Program-made: the position numbers and the translations under genes | Assembly (NCBI GenBank): GCA_029934695.1 | Contig: JAOZLU010000056.1 | Span: 1 to 20,704, forward strand | From: Desulfobacterales bacterium | Lineage (GTDB): Bacteria > Desulfobacterota > Desulfobacteria > Desulfobacterales > 4be13 | Length of the DNA stretch: 20,704 nucleotides | Reading direction: 5' to 3' | Notes under the pieces: generated by a model | Seen by the model: the letters and a program-made list of their open reading frames with translations, nothing else | Told to the model about the DNA's origin: nothing | The model's database searches: none | In this document: in pieces, positions 14,898-20,704 of the stretch | How the letters are laid out: every line of letters starts with the position of its first letter | Numbering within the stretch: the first letter of the stretch is position 1

Positions 14898-16949
14898 TTA
14901 CAGGAGAGACACAGCCTCCACCCGCCATCCCTGTTCCAAAGGAATTTTGCCTTTTGTTATCTTGGCAGTACAGGTATCCGGTTCCACGGAGACAACTTTC
15001 AGAAATACTTCTTTCCCAATGACCTTGAACCATTGCCCCATTTTAACGCCTGCGTCATCTCCTATGTTCAGCCGGATATCATCCCCTTCTGTTTCTGAAA
15101 TTTCGCCCCTGAGCGGATAAAGTGCTTCCAGTTTTTTCAAAAGCTTTTCGGAAAGTTTCTTTTTCTGGGCAAACACGGACCTGTCGTTTTCCAGGGTCTC
15201 AAACAGATTGTCAATCACAACACCTGTTTCTTTGTCCACCAGCCGCATTAAGGCAAGTGGCGGATCATCGTCATCATAGACTTCAAGAAAGAGAAGGAGT
15301 TTCGGCATCAGGAGACCCAGATGCTCTGGCTCTTCCCATATCAGTTCCTGGAGGATGACATCGAATGATTTTCTCTCCAGTATCTTAAAGCGTGAGTGTT
15401 CGATGAGCTGACTCTGAATGGCAAACGCGGCCAGGTTTTCTTTTTTCTGATTTGAAAAGGAAATCTGGGAATCAAAAATCATGGCCAGCGTCAAAGGGAC
15501 GGAAGCCTGTGTTTCAGAGGATGGACGCGGGGCTGTCTTTTTCACCAGTTCCTTAAATAACGCCTCGGTTTTCTCCTGTTTTTTCTCAGCCTGGGCCATA
15601 AGGATGCGCTGAATCTCAGTCTTTCGGTCAAAATCAGCTTTTTTCATGAAGTAATTGCCCGCGATGGCCCCCACCACCACTGCAACGACGACGATACAGG
15701 CCATAAGCCAACTCCACATTTCTTTCAATTTCATCGGGTTGAGAGAATAGTTGAACAATGATCCCCTTGTTGCTGTGTTCCGGCTGATCGTCGGTTCAAC
15801 GCTCACCTGTTTTTCAGGTTTCTGATTCTGCCCGAAATAGCTGGCCCTCGGGTCCCCGTACAGAATATAACTTGCCCAGCAGGTATCCGGACCGTACTTT
15901 TCAATCAGATTGGCTCGTGCCTGCCTTACGGCCTTTCCCGTGGGCATTCCGGAACTCAGGAGATCATAAAACTCATGAGCAAAATATCCGCCCGGTTCAT
16001 CCATTATTTCCCAGAAGGTTCCCAGATAATGTTTCACGCCTGCGCGCAAAAAAGCATTGGCCAGTCCGAAAGACCCCTCCTCAGCAAAGGTGCCGCCCCT
16101 GTCCTCTCTCCCGGGTTGAAAATTGGGAGAGGGGTCCGCTTTCCATTCCCACGGTTCCGTGCGCGCGGACTGACATGCGTTTGAAAAAACAAGCGAGGGC
16201 ATTGCCGCGCTGCCTGCCATTCTGTCAATATCACGGACTGTGAAATTAGCATCTGCCAGTTGCCATCCGCTTGCTTTTATCCCCCCGGGATCCTCTTGGG
16301 AACTGTAATCCGCGTGGCCTGCAAAATGGACGATATCATAATTTTTCATCCTGGCCCTGATCTCATCAGAGGTGATATCACCATCAAGAGAAGGATCAAC
16401 AATATTTTCTTCATGATTCATCCGGGCCATATCCTGAAAAATTTTCAGCCCTTCGGAACTGGCGACCTCAAGGTCTCCTCTGGGATTCGCCAATATCCAC
16501 ATATTCAGAGGTGCTGCCAATTTTCGGCGTCTGCCTTCGGCGATCTTCTGGCGGGTTTTGACCAACCGGCCCATATTGAATTGCTGGCAGAGAAAGTCCT
16601 CATCCACACAAAGCAGTTCCCAGGGGATGTGAACCAGCCGGTCATCAAGCCTCAGAACCAGATACTCGGCATCAGAATGTCTGAGCTTCTCCTTGATATT
16701 CCACGGCAGCAGCTCATCGCATAATATCCGGCCCGCGGCTTTGAGCTTTTCAAATTCCCGGACACCCCCGGCCCCCTTCCTGCTTGCGTTGTTCAGCATT
16801 TCCACCATGGATACGCAGTTGGCTTCAATCCTGTCCATGGCCGCGGGCAGTTCCTCGTAATGCCAGATCACATCATCCGGTTTGTAAATACCGATTTTCA
16901 GGCGGTTTTGTTCCCGGGTGGCTTCAAGATAAACAGTGTCATTTTTCAT
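14898..16949 (-). CDS. Membrane-anchored CHAT (caspase-like) protease with FlgT-like C-terminus
   Basis: A 683-residue protein. An N-terminal segment (1-145) leads into a CHAT peptidase domain (about 148-372) with the catalytic His in VHFAGHADY (H212) and Cys in FSNACQSA (C259), plus the conserved SFGLANAFLRAGVKHYLGTF and ILYGDP. One transmembrane helix follows (411-433, MWSWLMACIVVVAVVVGAIA) and a coiled coil (437-470). The C-terminal part is CsgG/LpoB-like (485-612) and ends in a small FlgT-C-like beta domain (614-682). Both catalytic residues are present. Its ATG overlaps the anti-sigma gene by 11 bp, with AGCAGG as ribosome site. With the helix N-in, the protease would be cytoplasmic and the C-terminus periplasmic. 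Inferred: it cleaves the anti-sigma factor or a related partner on an envelope signal. Confidence 0.87.
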   Translation of the reverse strand: MKNDTVYLEATREQNRLKIGIYKPDDVIWHYEELPAAMDRIEANCVSMVEMLNNASRKGAGGVREFEKLKAAGRILCDELLPWNIKEKLRHSDAEYLVLRLDDRLVHIPWELLCVDEDFLCQQFNMGRLVKTRQKIAEGRRRKLAAPLNMWILANPRGDLEVASSEGLKIFQDMARMNHEENIVDPSLDGDITSDEIRARMKNYDIVHFAGHADYSSQEDPGGIKASGWQLADANFTVRDIDRMAGSAAMPSLVFSNACQSARTEPWEWKADPSPNFQPGREDRGGTFAEEGSFGLANAFLRAGVKHYLGTFWEIMDEPGGYFAHEFYDLLSSGMPTGKAVRQARANLIEKYGPDTCWASYILYGDPRASYFGQNQKPEKQVSVEPTISRNTATRGSLFNYSLNPMKLKEMWSWLMACIVVVAVVVGAIAGNYFMKKADFDRKTEIQRILMAQAEKKQEKTEALFKELVKKTAPRPSSETQASVPLTLAMIFDSQISFSNQKKENLAAFAIQSQLIEHSRFKILERKSFDVILQELIWEEPEHLGLLMPKLLLFLEVYDDDDPPLALMRLVDKETGVVIDNLFETLENDRSVFAQKKKLSEKLLKKLEALYPLRGEISETEGDDIRLNIGDDAGVKMGQWFKVIGKEVFLKVVSVEPDTCTAKITKGKIPLEQGWRVEAVSLL

Positions 16950-17610
16950 AGAAACCTGCTTCGTTTATTTCAAAATGGTAGGGGTCGGTCTGAAACCATT
17001 TCTTACTTTTCGCGGCTTTCCCTTCCAACATTAATGTGTAATCGCCAAAAGGCTGCTTTTCAAAAAGCACATAACCATCCTTCAGGAATCGTGCGAAAGG
17101 GATTTTTCCGTCTTTTAACAAGGTAAGGCTGATATTTTCTGCTGTCTCATTGTCTCTGAGCACTTTCATCCATAAGCGGGCATTTTCATGGTCCGCCTTT
17201 TCAACATACATCTCCGTCTGCAGTCCGTTCATATCTTTTCGGATAAAAATGGAATCAGTGGGTGATGCAGTGCTGGGAGATCGGAGAACAGGCGCCAGTC
17301 TGTTCTGAAACCGTATGGGAGATGTTCCATCCGTAAGCCATTGGGGAAGAGACATGCCCGCAACCCATTCGGAGAAGTTATGTTTTACTTTTTCTTTAAT
17401 TTTTTGAAAGGCAGCCCGGGCAGCATCCGCAGGCCCAGGTTCGTATGAATCTGATTCGCTGTCGCTCAGAAGGATGTTTGCCAGCACAAACTCTTCCATG
17501 CATTCGTCACATATTGAAAGGTGTTTCTCAGCTCTATCTCTCTTTTTATCAGGAAGATGTCCGTGAATATAAGCGTCAAGCGTATCGATATCTATACAGT
17601 GTGATTTCAT
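16939..17610 (-). CDS. Zinc-finger anti-sigma factor with C-terminal beta domain
   Basis: A 223-residue soluble protein. Residues 1-45 form a ZAS-type anti-sigma domain: a helix (DIDTLDAYIHGHLPDKKRDR) followed by HLSICDEC, the HxxxCxxC zinc site (H30, C34, C37). A variable linker (about 48-118) rich in Ser, Pro and Ala follows, then an Ig-like or SpaA-like beta-sandwich (120-215; ENISLTLLKDG, FEKQPFGDYTLMLEG). No membrane helix is seen, unlike many ECF anti-sigmas. ATG 17608-17610 is chosen for its GGAGA site; a longer frame to 17667 lacks one. It is downstream of the sigma gene and overlaps the CHAT gene. The exposed linker is a plausible cleavage site for the CHAT protease, which is inference only. 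Confidence 0.85.
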   Translation of the reverse strand: MKSHCIDIDTLDAYIHGHLPDKKRDRAEKHLSICDECMEEFVLANILLSDSESDSYEPGPADAARAAFQKIKEKVKHNFSEWVAGMSLPQWLTDGTSPIRFQNRLAPVLRSPSTASPTDSIFIRKDMNGLQTEMYVEKADHENARLWMKVLRDNETAENISLTLLKDGKIPFARFLKDGYVLFEKQPFGDYTLMLEGKAAKSKKWFQTDPYHFEINEAGFYEK

Positions 17611-17770
17611 AATGATGTCTCCTTTTACTGTACTAATACACAGGCAGTAAAAATTTCTTACATTCAAAAATCAGCGTCCCATTCAAATGGTCTGTTTTTT
17701 GAATATAAGTGTTTAATATTCGGTAAAAACCATGAATCCAGTCACCTGAACATGCCAGCATTTAAAATTT

Positions 17771-18367
17771 TTAATCTTCTATTAATTTTTTTAACCGTTT
17801 GATGGCTCTGGATTTGATGGTATAGATATTTCCAATCTCTCTGTTCATACTGGTCGCTATTTCCGGCAAAGAGCGTTCTTTAAGATAATGAAGCTCAAAA
17901 ACTGAACGCTCAAGCTTGGGCAGTTTTTTTACAGCTTTTAAAACCATCAGCAGCTTTTCCCTGGCCTCCAGCCGATTGGTTTCCTTGTCAAAATCAAGAT
18001 CTTCCTTCATATCTTCAAACAGGATCAGATATTTCTGGCTTTTTATGCTGTGAGGGTCCTTTCCCCTGAGATGGTTCAATGCAGTCCTGTTTGCAATCAG
18101 GATGATCCATCCTGCCAGATTGCGGCCGCCGCCTTCCCTGTACTGCCTCAGCCGTCTGCAATTGTCATCAAACAGTTGGACAAGCACATCCTGATGAACT
18201 TCCTCAAGTTCCTCCTTGACCAGCGGGGCACTTTTATAAATAAATGTTTTTTCAACGGTTTTGTAAACCAGGTTCCAGTATTGCCGAGTCAGTTTTTCAC
18301 ATCTTTTATGGTGGAGGCATTCATGCAGAATCTCACGTTCTTCCTCGGTCGTAAGTTTTTTTTTCAT
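17771..18367 (-). CDS. ECF-type sigma factor
   Basis: A 198-residue sigma-70 family protein. Region 2 lies at about 24-102 (EELEEVHQDVLVQLFDDNCR, GGGRNLAGWIILIANRTALN, HLRG), with the -10-binding helix ending NHLR. Region 4 lies at about 140-196 (LPKLERSVFELHYLKERSLP followed by the HTH EIATSMNREIGNIYTIKSRA). Regions 1.1 and 3 are absent, which defines the ECF class. The start ATG overlaps the lipoprotein stop as ATGA, so the two are translationally coupled. A 160-bp AT-rich gap with no recognised ECF promoter separates it from the anti-sigma gene. Its target promoters cannot be read from this window. Confidence 0.9.
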   Translation of the reverse strand: MKKKLTTEEEREILHECLHHKRCEKLTRQYWNLVYKTVEKTFIYKSAPLVKEELEEVHQDVLVQLFDDNCRRLRQYREGGGRNLAGWIILIANRTALNHLRGKDPHSIKSQKYLILFEDMKEDLDFDKETNRLEAREKLLMVLKAVKKLPKLERSVFELHYLKERSLPEIATSMNREIGNIYTIKSRAIKRLKKLIED

Positions 18368-20340
18368 TGCGTTACCACTCTGTCCCCTTCCTTTATCTCA
18401 ATTTTTTGGCCGTTGTCAGGCCTGACCAGATAATTTTCCCCTGTCATCCCATGAATAGCGGCATCTCCTATCATTTTCGTATCAGACCCGGACGGTTCTT
18501 CCCTGACAGGATTGTACCCCTGATTTTTCTGACGATATATGATCAGCGGCCATTTCATTTTTATGTCCCCCTTTTCAGGGGTCCATGTTTCAGGTGTCAC
18601 AATCAGTTTCCCCTCTTTCATCTCGGTGACGGCAGCATCCATCAGGGGAAATTTTCTGTGAAATTTTTCTGCCAGCTTTTCTGCCATGCCTGCCAATGCC
18701 GAACGGTCCCCGGCCTCACTGTAAGCGTCTTTTATGGCCAGGATTTCCCCGCTTCTGATGTCAGCAAGACGTGCTGTAATCTCAATGCCGCTTCTTGTTT
18801 TGTAAATATTTCCCATCAGCGCGGCATCGGGTGTCTTTAAATTTTCCTGTTCAAACATCGGGGAAGCTGATTTTTCCCGCGTCATGATCTGAAACCGGTT
18901 GAGAGCGACGAGCTGCTTTAAAAAAATATTCTGGAAAAGGCCATACTTTGCAATCTGGTTTCTGTCATCCGTCATATTGTCAAAGGGATGCATGGCAAGG
19001 CAATATCGGTATTTCATCTTAAACACCTCGGGAACCTGCCTTATAATAAGGATATCTTTTATGCCTGTATTGCCGAATTTATCCGTGGCCCTGATGGTCA
19101 CCCTGTTTTTTCCTTTTTCCAATCTCACAAAATAATTGAAAAAGATAACATGGCCTGTCTGATTCAGGACAGGCGTGCCATTTATTGTCAATGATTCAAT
19201 GGTGTTCCCCTTTGCTTTTCCTTTTATATAAATATTTTCCAGAAAAACGGTTTCCTGATCCGGCTGCATGTTTAGTATGATTTCAGGTTTTATGTTTTCG
19301 GATTTCACAAACATCAAAACCGCGCCGGCATCTGCCAGCAGGACAGGGGCCGACCCCAGAACGCTGGTAACATCCGCATTTATATCCGCATAAGTTTCAT
19401 TTCCCAATTTGTCCCTGGCGAGAAGGGCGATATGCTTCATGCTGCTCTTCATGGGTACAGAAAAAGGCACTTTCTTTCCCTTTGGGACAGGAATGTTCTT
19501 TCCATCCGCAAAAAGGACTGTTTCACCGGATTCATCATAAAGCCAGCCTGTTATTCCGATATCCGGGTCATAAGTTTCCACAATGATCAGCGGCCCGCAT
19601 CTGTCAACATGAATGATGATCTGATGTCCGGCCTCTCCGTTCCGCAGGTTTCGGGCAATAATATCAACTTCATGCCTGCCCTGATCCAATTTCAGATGCT
19701 CTTTGAATGTCACGGTCTGGGCGGATGTTTCCAAAAAAACGGGTTTGCCTTTCAGAGTGATTTCTGATATATATTGTTCATCTTCGGCTTTTCCTGAAAT
19801 AATGACGGGGTTTTCCCGGGTCCACACTTCATCAGTGCCTTCAGACTGAATCGGGGTTTCCAGAATAAGGCGGGGCACGGATATCGCCTTTTTTTCCCGT
19901 TCCATGATTTTTTTGCGGACTTTGTCCATATAAAAAAAAGCTTTTTCAGACGGATACTGTTGGATGGAAAGCTCCAGTTCCGATTTTGCAGCATCATAAT
20001 CTCCCATCAGATAATGTATCAGCCCGGTTTCCCGATGGGGAAAATAGTCAATAAAATGCATGCCAAAGGTCCGGGCCATCCGCTGATCCTCAAACCGCTG
20101 ATTTGATGTTTTATTCAGGTCAGAAAGTGCGGCCTGGTAACACTCGCCTTCCATGCAGGAAAGTGCGCGTTCATAATAATCATACCATCGGCTTGTGAAG
20201 ATGCCGTCAGGCTGGCAATAGGTTTTGCTCTCTTTTACGCAGTCAGGATTGAGCGGTACTGCACAACCATACAACAGAAGCAACATGAAAATCCATGGCG
20301 GGGATAATTTTTTTATTTTTTCCGGTTGATTTTTATACAT
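18364..20340 (-). CDS. Multidomain lipoprotein: TPR, Ig-like repeats, CsgG/FlgT-like end
   Basis: A 658-residue exported lipoprotein. A signal peptide (1-25) ends in the lipobox LYGC with C26 as the lipidated residue. A TPR-like helical region (about 48-150; YYERALSCMEGECYQAALSD, GLIHYLMGDYDAAKSELELS) is followed by three Ig-like or Big-like beta domains (about 155-247, 248-325, 350-437; e.g. GKNRVTIRATDKFGNTG). Then come a CsgG/LpoB-like domain (445-565; FDNMTDDRNQIAKYGLFQ, RFQIMTREKS, ARLADIRSGEIL) and a FlgT-C-like end (567-657). The ATG has an AGGAGG site. It is the first gene of the cluster and its stop overlaps the sigma start. Ig and TPR parts suggest binding to envelope partners, so it may be the sensor of the sigma system. 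Confidence 0.85.
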   Translation of the reverse strand: MYKNQPEKIKKLSPPWIFMLLLLYGCAVPLNPDCVKESKTYCQPDGIFTSRWYDYYERALSCMEGECYQAALSDLNKTSNQRFEDQRMARTFGMHFIDYFPHRETGLIHYLMGDYDAAKSELELSIQQYPSEKAFFYMDKVRKKIMEREKKAISVPRLILETPIQSEGTDEVWTRENPVIISGKAEDEQYISEITLKGKPVFLETSAQTVTFKEHLKLDQGRHEVDIIARNLRNGEAGHQIIIHVDRCGPLIIVETYDPDIGITGWLYDESGETVLFADGKNIPVPKGKKVPFSVPMKSSMKHIALLARDKLGNETYADINADVTSVLGSAPVLLADAGAVLMFVKSENIKPEIILNMQPDQETVFLENIYIKGKAKGNTIESLTINGTPVLNQTGHVIFFNYFVRLEKGKNRVTIRATDKFGNTGIKDILIIRQVPEVFKMKYRYCLAMHPFDNMTDDRNQIAKYGLFQNIFLKQLVALNRFQIMTREKSASPMFEQENLKTPDAALMGNIYKTRSGIEITARLADIRSGEILAIKDAYSEAGDRSALAGMAEKLAEKFHRKFPLMDAAVTEMKEGKLIVTPETWTPEKGDIKMKWPLIIYRQKNQGYNPVREEPSGSDTKMIGDAAIHGMTGENYLVRPDNGQKIEIKEGDRVVTQ

Positions 20341-20411
20341 TTTAAAACCTCCTCAAAACATACTTTGAATTCATGAAAATCTGGCATAAAACTTGCTTAT
20401 ATTTTTAGGGA

Positions 20412-20434
20412 GTGCTGAAATGAAATTTTAGCAC
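20412..20434 (-). promoter_or_regulatory. Inverted repeat upstream of the lipoprotein-sigma cluster
   Basis: GTGCTGAAAT (20412-20421) and ATTTTAGCAC (20425-20434) are complementary at 9 of 10 positions around a 3-bp centre. It lies 72-94 bp upstream of the lipoprotein start, where a promoter or operator for the cluster would be expected. I cannot identify -35 and -10 boxes with certainty, nor a typical ECF -35 (GGAAC). Confidence 0.45.
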
Positions 20435-20524
20435 ACTTTAGCGAAAAAATATTTTTATATCAACAGAATTATACGAATTGTCTGAATGTCAGCCTGTTGA
20501 CAGATTCAATAAGAACATGCTATC

Positions 20525-20680
20525 AAAAAGATTGTCCGGAGTGCAAAAATTGAGCGAAGCGGTTTTTTGCAAAAAGACTGTCCGGAGTGCAAAAATTGAG
20601 CGAAGCGGTTTTTTGCACAACATGCAAAAAGACTGTCCGGAGTGCAAAAATTGAGCGAAGCGGTTTTTTGCACAACATGC
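20525..20680. repeat. Tandem hairpin repeat, three copies
   Basis: Three copies (20525-20570, 20571-20625, 20626-20680) of AAAAAGACTGTCCGGAGTGC continuing with AAAAATTGAGCGAAGCGG and TTTTTTGCAC. Copy 1 lacks the last 9 bp. In copy 2, GTGCAAAAA (20587-20595) pairs with the TTTTTGCAC part of 20609-20618, so each unit is a stem-loop with a GCGAAGCG loop. The stretch 20435-20524 and the end of the window hold no gene. Confidence 0.92.
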
Positions 20681-20704
20681 CATGATATATAATTGGAATA
20701 ATAA

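Noticed and set aside
14898..18367. Type III-E CRISPR (Craspase) locus
   Set aside because: A CHAT protease and a sigma factor are present, but there is no gRAMP/Cas7-11, no Csx30/Csx31-like protein and no array; the CHAT protein is membrane-anchored with a FlgT-like end.
20489..20683. 64-codon minus-strand frame rich in Cys and Phe
   Set aside because: It is a translation of the three-copy hairpin repeat.

Overview
The window looks like chromosomal DNA of a sulfate-reducing Desulfobacterota bacterium of the Desulfobacteraceae/Desulfonema kind. This is an inference from gene style: an RnfB fused to a GltD-like flavoprotein, an RseC neighbour, a DRTGG protein, a TRAP solute-binding protein and a multi-PAS hybrid kinase, together with a very heavy load of short dispersed and tandem repeats. 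No rRNA, tRNA or CRISPR array was seen. Nearly all genes lie on the minus strand; only xseA-xseB is clearly on plus.

Layout. 1-2510: a PAS-PAS-PAS hybrid histidine kinase whose phospho-acceptor His is replaced by Asp and whose ATP-binding G1 Asp is Asn, while its receiver domain is intact. Its stop codon sits inside a 7-bp tandem repeat. 2511-3021: two small elements with terminal inverted repeats. 3022-5334: a dctP-lysA pair (TRAP binding protein and diaminopimelate-decarboxylase-like enzyme). 5441-about 6350: a decayed group II intron that has lost most of its reverse transcriptase. 6764-9144: an accessory stretch with a PD-(D/E)XK-like protein and three damaged toxin-antitoxin remnants (DUF433, BrnTA, ParE). 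9253-12696: DRTGG protein, RnfB-GltD fusion and RseC, with no other rnf genes. 12697-13420: an inverted repeat and a 50-bp tandem array. 13421-14858: xseA-xseB, exonuclease VII.

14898-20340 is the most interesting part. It is a compact minus-strand cluster in the order lipoprotein (TPR, Ig-like repeats, CsgG/FlgT-like end), ECF sigma factor, zinc-finger anti-sigma factor, and membrane-anchored CHAT (caspase-like) protease with a FlgT-like end. Lipoprotein and sigma overlap by ATGA; anti-sigma and CHAT overlap by 11 bp. The lipoprotein and the CHAT protein appear to share a homologous C-terminal module. The natural reading is an envelope-to-transcription relay in which the lipoprotein and the CHAT membrane protein sense a signal and the protease acts on the anti-sigma factor to free the sigma factor. 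It recalls the CHAT-sigma logic of type III-E CRISPR (Craspase, Csx30, RpoE) but has no CRISPR component. The relay is inference; the gene identities and overlaps are visible.
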